Below are positions 1 through 8,461 of a DNA stretch of 64,000 nt, piece by piece. The translations under genes were made by a program, and so were the position numbers. Below the pieces are notes generated by a model. The model was not told where the DNA came from and searched no databases. It saw nothing but the letters and a program-made list of their open reading frames with translations. This DNA comes from Paenarthrobacter nitroguajacolicus (GTDB lineage Bacteria > Actinomycetota > Actinomycetes > Actinomycetales > Micrococcaceae), in assembly GCF_029952445.1 (NCBI RefSeq), contig NZ_JAQPPK010000007.1:118227-182226 (forward strand). The letters run 5' to 3'. Numbering within the stretch: position 1 is the first letter of the stretch; every line of letters begins with the position of its first letter.

Positions 1-546
1 GGTGTTGGAGGTGGCAGCAAGCTTCACACCGGCGTCGGCAAGTTCGCGCATGAGGCGGGACATCAGCACGGTGTCACCTGGATCATCGAGTTCGAACTCG
101 TCGATGCACACCAGCTTGTAGTTGCTCAGCGCTTCCACGGTTTTGCGGAACGACAACGCACCCACCAGGTTGGTGTACTCAACGAACGTTCCAAAGGCCT
201 TGGGGCCGGGAGACCTGTGCCACAGCGATGCCAGGAGGTGGGTCTTGCCCACGCCGAAGCCGCCGTCGAGATAAATGCCGGCCCTCGTGGCGGGTGCCTT
301 CTTGGCGAACAACTTCTTGAAGAGTCCCGCGCCATCGCCGTTGCCCACGCCATCAGCGAATTGCGACAGGAGCTTCACGGCGTTGGCCTGGCTTGGCTGT
401 GAAGGGTCTGGCCGGTAGCTGTCGAACGACACCTCTCCGAATCGGGGAGACGGGTAGAAACCCTTGAGGAGTTCCTCCACGGAGACTGCCGGTGTGCGGG
501 CAGCCAGTTGTTCGATCTTTACCACGGTGGTCCGTTCCTTCGGCAT
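1..546 (-). CDS. zapE: Cell division protein ZapE / AFG1-like ATPase (partial, C-terminus off the window)
   Basis: This is the N-terminal 182 codons of a P-loop ATPase of the AFG1/ZapE family; the gene runs off the left edge. The visible protein begins MPKERTTVVKIEQLAART. It carries a Walker A loop (GGFGVGKTHLL) near residue 100 and a Walker B (CIDEFELDD) about 50 residues later, then the start of the sensor region (ATSNT) at the edge. In Proteobacteria ZapE acts on the FtsZ ring; the actinobacterial role is less clear, so the name is by family only. It is divergent from the sulfurtransferase gene, 186 bases away. Confidence 0.88.
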   Translation of the reverse strand, partial: MPKERTTVVKIEQLAARTPAVSVEELLKGFYPSPRFGEVSFDSYRPDPSQPSQANAVKLLSQFADGVGNGDGAGLFKKLFAKKAPATRAGIYLDGGFGVGKTHLLASLWHRSPGPKAFGTFVEYTNLVGALSFRKTVEALSNYKLVCIDEFELDDPGDTVLMSRLMRELADAGVKLAATSNT

Positions 547-732
547 TGGGTCCCCAGCAAGAATACCGGCAACGGACGCCACGGTAGCTGACACGTGACC
601 AAGCCCATGTTTCACCGTGTGACCACCGGGAAGCAATCCATCCGGCCCGTGGTTAGTGTTGAAGCAGGCCGGGCCCGCACCTGCACCACCTTCGGTCGGC
701 CTGGCTCCGTCCGTTGTCAGTGAAAGGCCATC

Positions 733-1659
733 ATGTCCTACCCCGTTGAACAGAACGAAAAGTTCGCCTCTTACGCGAACCCTGAACGTCTCGTCTCCAC
801 CGAGTGGCTCGCGGCAGCAATTGCCGATGGCGCCGTAGCCGACGGCAAATTGGTGCTGGTCGAGTCCGATGAAGACGTCCTCCTGTACGAAACCGGACAC
901 ATTCCGGGCGCCGTCAAGATCGATTGGCACACCGACCTGAACGATGAGATCACCCGCGACTACGTCGATGGCGCAGCATTTGCGGCACTCGCCGCCTCCA
1001 AGGGCATCTCCCGGGACAGCACCGTGGTGATCTACGGCGACAAGTCCAACTGGTGGGCCGCCTACGCACTGTGGGTCTTTACGTTGTTCGGCCACCAGGA
1101 CGTCCGTCTCCTCGATGGTGGCCGGGACAAGTGGATCGCCGAAGGCCGCGAGCTGACCACCGAGGTTTCCCGGCCCGCTTCCGGCGAGTACCCGGAGGTC
1201 GAGCGCAACGATGCCCCTATCCGGGCGTTCAAGGAAGATGTCCTTGCCCACTTGGGCAACCCCTTGATCGACGTCCGCTCCCCCGAGGAATACACCGGCC
1301 AGCGCACCCACATGCCCGCGTACCCCGAAGAAGGCGCACTGCGTGGAGGCCACATCCCTACAGCCGCTTCGATTCCGTGGGCACGTGCGGCCGCCGAGGA
1401 CGGAACCTACCGCAGCCGCGAAGAGCTCGAAGCCCTGTACTTGGGTGAAGCAGGCCTTGAAGCAGGCGACGACGTCGTAGCCTACTGCCGCATCGGCGAG
1501 CGTTCCAGCCACACCTGGTTCGCCTTGAAGTACCTGCTGGGCTTCGACACCGTCCGCAACTACGACGGTTCCTGGACCGAGTGGGGCAACGCGGTGCGTG
1601 TTCCCATCGTCAAGGGAGCCGAACGCGGTTCCGTTCCTTCGGCACTGGTCCGCAACTAA
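733..1659 (+). CDS. sseA: Thiosulfate/3-mercaptopyruvate sulfurtransferase (two rhodanese domains)
   Basis: A 308-residue tandem rhodanese. The first half (about residues 20-150) is a catalytically silent rhodanese fold. The second (about 175-295) contains the active-site loop [13 protein letters not shown] with the persulfide-carrying cysteine. Such enzymes move sulfane sulfur from thiosulfate or 3-mercaptopyruvate to a thiophilic acceptor in the cytoplasm. The length is typical for the CysA2/SseA group. An AAAGG ribosome binding site precedes the ATG. The gene lies 41 bases before sufE in the same direction, which suggests a shared role in sulfur handling. Whether thiosulfate or mercaptopyruvate is the donor cannot be told from the sequence. 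Confidence 0.93.
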   Translation: MSYPVEQNEKFASYANPERLVSTEWLAAAIADGAVADGKLVLVESDEDVLLYETGHIPGAVKIDWHTDLNDEITRDYVDGAAFAALAASKGISRDSTVVIYGDKSNWWAAYALWVFTLFGHQDVRLLDGGRDKWIAEGRELTTEVSRPASGEYPEVERNDAPIRAFKEDVLAHLGNPLIDVRSPEEYTGQRTHMPAYPEEGALRGGHIPTAASIPWARAAAEDGTYRSREELEALYLGEAGLEAGDDVVAYCRIGERSSHTWFALKYLLGFDTVRNYDGSWTEWGNAVRVPIVKGAERGSVPSALVRN

Positions 1660-1700
1660 TACCGGGCTGTTCAGCGTTATTTGTGCGTAAGCTGGAAGAG

Positions 1701-2159
1701 ATGAGTACGAACACCTTGCCTACCGCCCTGGCGGAAATCGTTGACGACTTCCAGGCGTTGACCGAACCTGACCGACTCCAACTCCTGCTGGAGTTCTCCA
1801 GGGGCCTACCGGAGCTTCCGGAGCGTTTGAAGGACCACCCGGAACTGCTGGAGCAGGTGGTCGAGTGCCAGTCGCCGCTGTTCCTGACGATTGAGTCAGA
1901 GAAGAACGACGACGGCCACCTCGCCTACCGGCTCTTCTTCAAAGCGCCGCCGGAAGCACCCACGACCCGGGGGTTCGCAGGGGTGCTGCACGAGGGTTTG
2001 GACGGTCTGACCGCAAAGGAGATCCTGGCGGTACCTGACGACATGCCTGAACTCCTGGGCCTGACCCGGGCCATCACGCCCCTGCGGATGCGGGGCATGA
2101 CGGCAATGCTCGGACGTATCAAGCGAAAGGTCGCGGCGGCAAGCCGTTTGGAACACTGA
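1701..2159 (+). CDS. sufE: SufE family Fe-S / sulfur acceptor protein
   Basis: A 152-residue SufE-like protein starting MSTNTLPTALAEIVDDF. The conserved cysteine sits at about residue 56 in VVECQSPLFL, the loop that in SufE accepts persulfide from a cysteine desulfurase. An in-frame extension reaches back to 1581, inside the sulfurtransferase gene. The ATG at 1701 preceded by GGAAGAG gives the normal family length and is preferred. The location directly after a rhodanese suggests the rhodanese may be a sulfur source or partner. That is inference: no cysteine desulfurase is nearby. Confidence 0.92.
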   Translation: MSTNTLPTALAEIVDDFQALTEPDRLQLLLEFSRGLPELPERLKDHPELLEQVVECQSPLFLTIESEKNDDGHLAYRLFFKAPPEAPTTRGFAGVLHEGLDGLTAKEILAVPDDMPELLGLTRAITPLRMRGMTAMLGRIKRKVAAASRLEH

Positions 2160-2177
2160 AAGGTACTGCCACACGGT

Positions 2178-2675
2178 ATGGCCAGGAAAATGGCTTCACA
2201 GGGAACGCCGGCTACTGCAGCACTCGCTGCGGCCGGCGTTCCCTTCGTGCTTCACCCCTATTCCCACGATCCTTCAGCGCCCAGCTATGGGCTGGAGGCG
2301 GCCGAGGTCCTGGGCGTCGACCCGGAACGCGTCTTCAAAACGCTGATGGTGGAGGTGGAGGGCAGATTGGCCGTTGCGATCGTCCCGGTGTCCGGAAACC
2401 TGGACCTGAAGGCCGCAGCTTCCGCCCTCGGGTCCAAGAAAGCGGCAATGGCCGATCCCAAGGCCGCTGAGCGTCGAACAGGCTATGTCCTGGGCGGAAT
2501 TTCACCCCTGGGACAACGCCAAGCCTCCCCCACAGTCCTCGATGAATCGGCGTTGGCCTTTGGGACCATCCTGGTGTCCGGCGGCCGGCGCGGTCTGGAC
2601 ATCGAGCTTGCGCCGGCGGACCTGATCCGGCTGACCAAGGCAGTCACGGGACCCATCGGAACAGGAAGCAACTGA
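2178..2675 (+). CDS. ybaK: Cys-tRNA(Pro)/Cys-tRNA(Cys) deacylase, YbaK/EbsC family
   Basis: 165 residues spanning the whole YbaK/ProX editing fold. Recognisable segments are VFKTLMVEVEGRLAVAIVPV, with the conserved lysine of the substrate pocket, the SKKAAMADPKAAERRTGYVLGGISPLG core and the C-terminal DIELAPADLIRLTKA. YbaK proteins act in trans to hydrolyse cysteine wrongly attached to tRNA(Pro), and may also deacylate Cys-tRNA(Cys). The gene starts 18 bases after sufE and ends 2 bases before the convergent hydrolase gene. It is the third sulfur- or cysteine-related gene in a row. Confidence 0.92.
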   Translation: MARKMASQGTPATAALAAAGVPFVLHPYSHDPSAPSYGLEAAEVLGVDPERVFKTLMVEVEGRLAVAIVPVSGNLDLKAAASALGSKKAAMADPKAAERRTGYVLGGISPLGQRQASPTVLDESALAFGTILVSGGRRGLDIELAPADLIRLTKAVTGPIGTGSN

Positions 2676-2677
2676 AC

Positions 2678-3958
2678 CTAGCCGGTTGCGCCGGGCGGTA
2701 CGGCACCATCTTCGGATTGTCCTGGATTCGTCCGGGGTGCCAGTTGGGTTTGAAGCCAGGATCGCACCAACCGCTCCCAGCGCTCCGGATCAACGTTCCA
2801 CTCCTTGGTATGCCGGGCACCGTGGAACGGCTCGAACGTCACCATCTCGGGGTTTTTTTCGGCGAGGCTGGCCGATGGACCGAAGGGGACGTAGTCGTCA
2901 TCAACGCTGTGGATCAGCAGCGTTGGCGTGCGCAACTCAATGGCGCGGCTCTCCCAGTCCATGGCTTTGAGGTCCACTGGCGCTGCGAGCCCGGTCAACC
3001 TCCGCCCCAAGGGATGGCCCAGCATGAGCTGTCCGTAGCGCCCCACAGCGTAGGGAATCCTGTTCATTTCCGCGTGGTGGGCCATGACATTGACCCAGTT
3101 GATCACCGGGGCGTCCAGAACCAAGGCCCTGATGACGTGCCGGTACTTGGAGAGGTCCGCGGTTTGAAGGCTGATGGCACCGCCCATCGACCAGCCGAAA
3201 AGCACAACCTCCCGCGCCCCGTGCTCCAGCGCATAGCTTATGGCTGCCTCGACGTCCCGCCATTCAGTTGAGCCCAGGCCGTAGCGGCCGTCCAGGGCCG
3301 ACGGTGCCAAGCCATCGTTGCGGTAGGAGATCAACAAGCTGTCCAGGCCCAGATCACGTGCTGTACGGAGGGCCCGGAGTCCTTCAAGGCGGGTCGCTCC
3401 GCGGCCGTGCACCATGATCGCCCATATCGGAGCTGGAGTTGATGCGTCGGCGCGGATCAACCACGCAGGTGCCTTCCCGCCGTCGACGTCTATGTCAATG
3501 TCGTCGGCCGCCAGGCCAATCGCGGCCGGATCCGGATAAGTTGCCCCACTCCACCACGCCCGGCGGGCTTCGGAAAGGTCACCGCTGTAGACCTCTTCGA
3601 CCTCCCTGAGGACCGTCTGTTCCGCAGGTGAATAGGAGATGATCCGGCCTATCCGCGCATGTCCCTTGCCGCCGGAGAAGAAAAGGCTGAACACGCCGTC
3701 GATCGTCGAGTCGGGGGTGGCAGCCAGGATGACCTGAAGGCCGTTGTCTCCCTTGATGACGGCCAGGACTTCCTGGTCCTGGTGGCGCGCGGCCGGTGTG
3801 ATCACCCGGCGGGCAAAGTAGACGGCGAGCGCCGAGGAACCGGCTCCGAGAAGGCCCGCAATCGTGCCGCCCGCGAGAAAGCCTGCAATGGCCCACTTGG
3901 TGCGGGGGGTCAGTTTTTTCCCGGCAGCGTCGCCCGCTGGCCTTGTCATCGATGCCAT
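2678..3958 (-). CDS. Membrane-anchored alpha/beta hydrolase
   Basis: 426 residues. The N-terminus has basic residues and then one hydrophobic stretch (about residues 22-50, AGFLAGGTIAGLLGAGSSAL), likely a membrane anchor or uncleaved signal. The catalytic part begins near residue 165. It has an oxyanion region (VHGRGATR), the nucleophile elbow GWSMGG with Ser257, and a late acid/His pair (HSVDDDYVPFGPS and FEPFHGARHTKEWN). This is a serine hydrolase of the peptidase S9/BAAT-like fold. The substrate is unknown. The gene ends 2 bases from ybaK and is transcribed towards it. Confidence 0.85.
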   Translation of the reverse strand: MASMTRPAGDAAGKKLTPRTKWAIAGFLAGGTIAGLLGAGSSALAVYFARRVITPAARHQDQEVLAVIKGDNGLQVILAATPDSTIDGVFSLFFSGGKGHARIGRIISYSPAEQTVLREVEEVYSGDLSEARRAWWSGATYPDPAAIGLAADDIDIDVDGGKAPAWLIRADASTPAPIWAIMVHGRGATRLEGLRALRTARDLGLDSLLISYRNDGLAPSALDGRYGLGSTEWRDVEAAISYALEHGAREVVLFGWSMGGAISLQTADLSKYRHVIRALVLDAPVINWVNVMAHHAEMNRIPYAVGRYGQLMLGHPLGRRLTGLAAPVDLKAMDWESRAIELRTPTLLIHSVDDDYVPFGPSASLAEKNPEMVTFEPFHGARHTKEWNVDPERWERLVRSWLQTQLAPRTNPGQSEDGAVPPGATG

Positions 3959-4079
3959 GCTTCCATTTTGCCGCGAGTCGGCGTGGCCCGGCGCAGGCGG
4001 GACCGCGCGGCGCCTGAGTGTGGCCGAATCGTGCCTCGAATGCCTGCGGTGAGCCGTTCCCCGGGTCTACGCTGTAGCC

Positions 4080-4571
4080 ATGAGTGATCCCATAGTCATC
4101 CTGACTGAAGAGCCCCTTGGCCCCGACGACCGCGTCAACATCGCCAAATTGATCGACGGCGGTGATGCGCCGTTGGTCCTGTTGGTCCCCTCCAACACAG
4201 AACGCCACCTCTTGGTGGATTTCCTGGAGAACCTTTCGTTGCTTGATGTGGCGAAGGCGTTCCGGGAATTGACGGCGCAATCTCCGGATCCCGCGGTGGA
4301 GCGTGCAGAGGCTGCGGAGACCTTGTCTACCTCGTTGGCGGCCTTGGATGGCTTGGGTAGCAGCGTCACCGGAGAAATCGTCGACGGCGGTGCCGTGGCC
4401 GGCTTGGTGGCCAAGGTACGTCAGATGGATGCTGCACAGGCGGTGGTCATTACGCGGCCCCATGCCATTGCTGACACTTTCCATACGGACTGGGCCAACA
4501 AGGCCCAGGATCAGCTGGGACTTCCGGTGCTGCATCTCTATGCCGGTTCGGGATTTATCGGCGACTCGTGA
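4080..4571 (+). CDS. Conserved hypothetical protein, possibly USP-like fold
   Basis: 163 residues, no firm family. The alternation of hydrophobic strands and helices resembles a universal-stress-protein-like or related Rossmann fold. Examples are PLVLLVPSN near residue 35, SVTGEIVDGGAVAGLVAKV near 100, AVVITRPH near 125 and GLPVLHLYAGSGF at the end. The classical ATP-binding G-2X-G-9X-G-S/T motif is not evident. The msrB gene follows 14 bases later in the same direction, so the two are probably co-transcribed. A role in stress response would fit but is not demonstrated. Confidence 0.72.
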   Translation: MSDPIVILTEEPLGPDDRVNIAKLIDGGDAPLVLLVPSNTERHLLVDFLENLSLLDVAKAFRELTAQSPDPAVERAEAAETLSTSLAALDGLGSSVTGEIVDGGAVAGLVAKVRQMDAAQAVVITRPHAIADTFHTDWANKAQDQLGLPVLHLYAGSGFIGDS

Positions 4572-4585
4572 GCGTTGCATAAGAC

Positions 4586-5026
4586 ATGAACACTCCTGAA
4601 AACATCAGCAAGACATCTTCTGTGCCCGTTGAGAAGAGCGATGCCCAGTGGCGCGAGGAGTTGACCCCTGAGGAATTCCGGGTCCTGAGGCAGGCCGGGA
4701 CTGAGCGTCCCTATACGGGCGAGTACTGGGACACCCACACGGAGGGCGTGTACCAATGCCGGGCCTGTGGCAGCCAGTTGTTCACCAGCAAGGAGAAGTT
4801 CGACTCCCACTGTGGTTGGCCGTCGTTCTGGGCTCCCTTAGCCGAAGGCACGGTCAGGTACCTCCACGACCGCACTATGGGCATGGACCGTGTTGAAGTC
4901 CGCTGCGCCAATTGTGATTCGCACTTGGGACACGTTTTTGAAGGCGAAGGCTACGGCACTCCAACGGATCAGCGGTTCTGCATCAACTCGATTTCCCTCC
5001 GCCTGGTGGCCCCGGACGAGAGTTAG
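4586..5026 (+). CDS. msrB: Peptide-methionine (R)-S-oxide reductase MsrB
   Basis: 146 residues, full-length MsrB. Two structural zinc pairs are visible (CRACGSQLF and CANCDSHLGHVF). The catalytic cysteine is in RFCINSISLRL at about residue 132. HCGWPSFWAPL is the substrate-loop signature. The enzyme reduces methionine-R-sulfoxide in oxidised proteins in the cytoplasm using thioredoxin. It is the second gene of a short unit with the USP-like gene and is followed by a hairpin at 5037-5075. Confidence 0.96.
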   Translation: MNTPENISKTSSVPVEKSDAQWREELTPEEFRVLRQAGTERPYTGEYWDTHTEGVYQCRACGSQLFTSKEKFDSHCGWPSFWAPLAEGTVRYLHDRTMGMDRVEVRCANCDSHLGHVFEGEGYGTPTDQRFCINSISLRLVAPDES

Positions 5027-5036
5027 CCTCCTCCGT

Positions 5037-5075
5037 AGCCCCCGGGCTGGATCTAAAGGTCCAAGTTCGGGGGCT
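5037..5075 (+). terminator. Hairpin after msrB
   Basis: AGCCCCCG (5037-5044) and CGGGGGCT (5068-5075) form a perfect 8-bp stem just after the msrB stop. There is no clear T tract, so this is a plausible but not certain intrinsic terminator. Confidence 0.5.
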
Positions 5076-5076
5076 A

Positions 5077-5099
5077 TGAGCAAGAGTTTCTTATGCTCA
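5077..5099. promoter_or_regulatory. Inverted repeat upstream of the DUF6421 operon
   Basis: TGAGCA (5077-5082) and TGCTCA (5094-5099) are perfect inverted arms around an 11-base AT-rich centre that itself has AGA/TCT symmetry. It lies about 80 bases before the DUF6421 start, ahead of a TTGGAT element that could be a -35 box. It is a candidate operator; no regulator is encoded next to it. Confidence 0.3.
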
Positions 5100-5180
5100 G
5101 CTCAATCTTGGATTAGCGATACTTTTTGCTTGCTACGCTCGGCCCAGAAGCAAGAACAACTTCGGAAAGGGCCGAGCACC

Positions 5181-6548
5181 ATGACCACCATCGCAACCGC
5201 CACCCTCCCGCGTGTCACCGCCGACAACGCCGAATGGGTAGCCCTCAAAGCCGCTGCCACATCCCTGCAGGGATACCAGGAGCAGGACGGATCCATCGCC
5301 GATCCCGCCGTCCACGGTGACGCAGCAGTGCTGGTAACCACCATCACGAACGCCATCACGGCCCTGGCCCCCAGCTTTGAGCACGACGCCGAGTACCTCT
5401 CGCTCCTGGTGGAAGACTTCAAGCGCTGGGCCGAGGACGGCTTCGGCGTGCCGGACTTCCTCGATTCCCTTCAGGCGTTCCAGCCGCAGAAGCAGCGCAT
5501 CGACGGCCTCCAGCATCTGGTGGTCTTCCCCATGTACACCCAGAACGGCAGCACCAACCGACTGGTCGAGGCCGTGCTGATCGAGGTCATCTGGCCGGAG
5601 TTCATCGGCGGCCTGGAAGCCGGCGAGTACTCCAACAAGCTCTTCGTCCCTATCCGGTTCGTTGACTTCACCCCCGGCTACGACACCAACTCCGCCGTTC
5701 TCTTCCCTGAGACCGTGGCTGTCCGCGAGACGCCTACGTTCACCTGGGGCGCCATCTTTGCTGACCGTGAAGCCGCCCGCTTCCGCCGGGTCCTCAAGGC
5801 TGCCGCAGAAACCACCTCCCTTGAACTGCCTGAGGACGCCGCGCAGCTGATCGAGGACCAGGAGCTTACGCAGCGTACGTTCGTCATGTGGGACCTGATC
5901 CACGACCGCACCCACATGCGGGGCGACCTTCCGTTCGATCCGTTCATGATCAAGCAGCGGATGCCGTTCTTCCTCTACTCCCTTGAAGAGCTGCGCTGCG
6001 ACCTCACGGCATTTCGCGAATCAGTCCTGATCGAGAAGGACGAGAACGCCGATCCCGACGCACGCAAGCACGCCAAGCTCGTTCAGTACGCGGTGATTTT
6101 CGACCGGATCTTCCGCTTCGCCATCACCGGAAACCGCGTCCGCAACTACGACGGCCTGGGTGGACAGCTCCTGTTCGCCTGGATGCACCAGCACCACGTG
6201 CTCCACTGGACGGACAGCAAGCTCTCAATTGACTGGGACGACGCCGCCGCCGTCGTGGTTGAACTGGGTGCCAAAATCGAGGAACTATACTGGCGTTCCA
6301 TTGATCGTCCCAAGGCTGCGCACTGGCTGGCCGCCTATGAGCTGATCTCAAGCACCGTGACTCCGCACCCGGCTTCGGTTTGGGCAAAGGGTCCGGACGC
6401 CCTGCCTTTGGACGGCGCTCCCCGCGGGCTCACCGACCAGGTGCTGGACGATGAGTTCCCGCTGTCCATGTTCTACGAAGCCCTGGAGAAGAAGATGCGT
6501 CCCGTTATCGAATCCACCACCGGCATCACAGGCGCCACGGCGGCCTGA
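5181..6548 (+). CDS. DUF6421 family protein
   Basis: 455 residues starting MTTIATATLPRVTADN, with GGAAAGG ahead of the ATG. A longer frame reaches back into msrB but has no suitable ribosome binding site, so 5181 is chosen. I recognise the DUF6421 family, which has no known function to my knowledge. Most conserved-looking blocks are HDRTHMRGDLPFDPFMIKQR (mid protein) and FAWMHQHHVLHWTDSKL further on. Their clustered His, Asp and Arg residues could form a metal or substrate site. The stop overlaps the start of the SDR gene (TGATG), so translation is coupled. With the SDR and threonine aldolase genes it forms a tight three-gene unit. Confidence 0.85.
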   Translation: MTTIATATLPRVTADNAEWVALKAAATSLQGYQEQDGSIADPAVHGDAAVLVTTITNAITALAPSFEHDAEYLSLLVEDFKRWAEDGFGVPDFLDSLQAFQPQKQRIDGLQHLVVFPMYTQNGSTNRLVEAVLIEVIWPEFIGGLEAGEYSNKLFVPIRFVDFTPGYDTNSAVLFPETVAVRETPTFTWGAIFADREAARFRRVLKAAAETTSLELPEDAAQLIEDQELTQRTFVMWDLIHDRTHMRGDLPFDPFMIKQRMPFFLYSLEELRCDLTAFRESVLIEKDENADPDARKHAKLVQYAVIFDRIFRFAITGNRVRNYDGLGGQLLFAWMHQHHVLHWTDSKLSIDWDDAAAVVVELGAKIEELYWRSIDRPKAAHWLAAYELISSTVTPHPASVWAKGPDALPLDGAPRGLTDQVLDDEFPLSMFYEALEKKMRPVIESTTGITGATAA

Positions 6549-7273
6549 TGTCCCCACTGACAGTCTTGGTAACGGGCGGCAGCAGCGCATCCGGCGTGGC
6601 TGCCGCCCGGGCCTTGTCCATCGCCGGCCACCGGGTCCTGACAGTTGGTTCCGACCAGTCCCGGATCGAGGCGGCGGCACGCGAAGCAGGCGACGCCGTG
6701 ACCGCCCTCGTATGCGACCTCGGCAGCCTGGAATCTGTCCGTGGGCTGGCAACTGTGATCTCGGACCGCGGCTTCGGGGGCATCGACGCAGTGATCCACC
6801 TCGTCGGTGGTTGGCGCGGGGCCAAGGGCATTGAGGACCAAACGGACCAGGACTGGGAGGTCTTGGAACGCGGCGCCATTACTACGCTACGCAACGTTTC
6901 CAGGGTCTTCTACAGCCAACTCGAAGCATCCCCGTATGGCCGGTTCGCCATGGTGTCCTCAACCGCCGTCGCCAGCCCTACAGCCGCAGCTGCCAGTTAC
7001 GCCGCGGCGAAGGCTGCAGCGGAGGCGTGGACGCTGGCGGTGGCCGACGGCTTCCGGCGCGCGCAAACCGTCGACGGCGACTCCAGCGGACAACACAGCG
7101 CAGCTGTCGTTTTCGTGGTTAAGGCGCTCGTGGACGAAAGCATGAGGCGTGCCCACCCCGAACGGCGGTTCCCCGGCCACACTGACGTCGAAGAACTGGC
7201 CGCTGCCGCCGTCGGACTTTTCGATCAACCAGCCTCCATCCTGAACGGCCAGCGGATCCTGCTGGCGAAATAG
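6548..7273 (+). CDS. SDR family oxidoreductase with atypical glycine motif
   Basis: 241 residues, classical short-chain dehydrogenase size. The N-terminal Rossmann segment reads VLVTGGSSASGVAAARAL, where the usual TGxxxGxG has alanine in place of the middle glycine. The catalytic serine lies in MVSSTAVAS and the YxxxK pair is YAAAK, about 11 residues later. The cofactor and substrate cannot be assigned. It overlaps the DUF6421 stop by one base and is 10 bases ahead of ltaE, so all three are probably one transcript. The partners suggest work on an amino or hydroxy acid, but this is only contextual. Confidence 0.86.
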   Translation: MSPLTVLVTGGSSASGVAAARALSIAGHRVLTVGSDQSRIEAAAREAGDAVTALVCDLGSLESVRGLATVISDRGFGGIDAVIHLVGGWRGAKGIEDQTDQDWEVLERGAITTLRNVSRVFYSQLEASPYGRFAMVSSTAVASPTAAAASYAAAKAAAEAWTLAVADGFRRAQTVDGDSSGQHSAAVVFVVKALVDESMRRAHPERRFPGHTDVEELAAAAVGLFDQPASILNGQRILLAK

Positions 7274-7283
7274 ACTTGAAAGC

Positions 7284-8390
7284 GTGAATGAACAAGTGAC
7301 GAGCACAACAGAGGCATCGCCCAGCACGGGCAACATTTCCGAAGCCGGCCAGCTGCACGACCCCACGGTCCGGGGCTTTGCCTCAGACAATTACTCGGGC
7401 GTGCACCCGGAGATCCTCACCGCTTTGGCCGCTGCCAACGGCGGACACCAGGTGTCCTACGGCGAGGACGTGTACACGGCAAGGCTGCAGGCAGTCCTGG
7501 AGCAGCAGTTCGGCCAGGGCATCGAGACCTTCCCCGTCTTCAACGGCACCGGCGCCAACGTCCTGTCGTTGCAATCGCTGCTGCCCCGCTGGGGAGCAGT
7601 GATCTGCGCTTCCACCGCGCACATCAACATGGATGAGAACGGAGCACCGGAACGCGTTGGCGGGATCAAGCTCCTGCAGGTACCCACCGAGGACGGAAAA
7701 CTGACCCCCGAACTCATCGACCGGGAAGCATGGGGCTGGGGCGACGAACACCGGGCACAACCCCTGGTTGTCTCCATCACGCAGACAACGGAACTCGGTA
7801 CCTGCTACACGCCCGAAGAAGTACGCGCCATTGCAGACCACGCCCACTCCAAGGGCATGAAGCTGCATATGGACGGCGCCCGGCTGGCCAACGCAGCAGC
7901 CCACCTTGACGTACCCCTGCGCGCCTTTACCCGCGATGCCGGCGTGGACATACTCTCCTTCGGCGGGACCAAGAACGGACTCCTCTTTGGTGAAGTCGTA
8001 GTGGCCCTCAACCCTGAAGCCGCGGACGGCCTCAAATTCCTGCGCAAGATGAACATGCAGCTGGCTTCCAAAATGCGCTTCATCTCCGCCCAGTTCATTG
8101 CCTTGCTCGAGGACGGGCTGTGGCTGCGTTCGGCAGCTCACGCCAACGCCATGGCAGCGCGCCTGCGAACCGCCGTCGAAGGTATCGACGGCGTCGAGCC
8201 CACCCAGGCGACACAGTCCAACGGCGTGTTCGCCATCCTTCCGGAAGGGGCCGCGGACCGGCTGAGGAAGTCCTTCGCTTTCTACGACTGGGACGCAGCC
8301 CGACGCGAAGTCCGGTGGATGTGCTCCTTTGATACCACCGAAGAAGATATCGACACGTTCGTCGCGGCAATCAAGCGGGAGCTGGCGTAA
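7284..8390 (+). CDS. ltaE: Low-specificity L-threonine aldolase
   Basis: 368 residues of the fold-type I PLP aldolase family. The Schiff-base lysine is Lys230 in SFGGTKNGLLFGE. MDGARLANA (about 196-204) supplies the pyridoxal-nitrogen aspartate. The enzyme cleaves L-threonine or L-allo-threonine to glycine and acetaldehyde. The GTG start gives about 30 residues before the conserved GFASDNYSG block, slightly longer than usual. It is the last gene of the DUF6421/SDR cluster and is followed by a strong hairpin. Confidence 0.92.
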   Translation: MNEQVTSTTEASPSTGNISEAGQLHDPTVRGFASDNYSGVHPEILTALAAANGGHQVSYGEDVYTARLQAVLEQQFGQGIETFPVFNGTGANVLSLQSLLPRWGAVICASTAHINMDENGAPERVGGIKLLQVPTEDGKLTPELIDREAWGWGDEHRAQPLVVSITQTTELGTCYTPEEVRAIADHAHSKGMKLHMDGARLANAAAHLDVPLRAFTRDAGVDILSFGGTKNGLLFGEVVVALNPEAADGLKFLRKMNMQLASKMRFISAQFIALLEDGLWLRSAAHANAMAARLRTAVEGIDGVEPTQATQSNGVFAILPEGAADRLRKSFAFYDWDAARREVRWMCSFDTTEEDIDTFVAAIKRELA

Positions 8391-8408
8391 CGCCGATACC
8401 CCTGCCAT

Positions 8409-8444
8409 CCGGGGCGGCGAGCCTGCACAGGATCGCCGCCCCGG
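8409..8444 (+). terminator. Terminator hairpin after ltaE
   Basis: CCGGGGCGGCGA (8409-8420) pairs perfectly with TCGCCGCCCCGG (8433-8444), leaving a 12-base loop. It ends the DUF6421-SDR-ltaE unit; no long T tract follows. Confidence 0.65.
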
Positions 8445-8461
8445 ACGCATAATCTGCGAGT

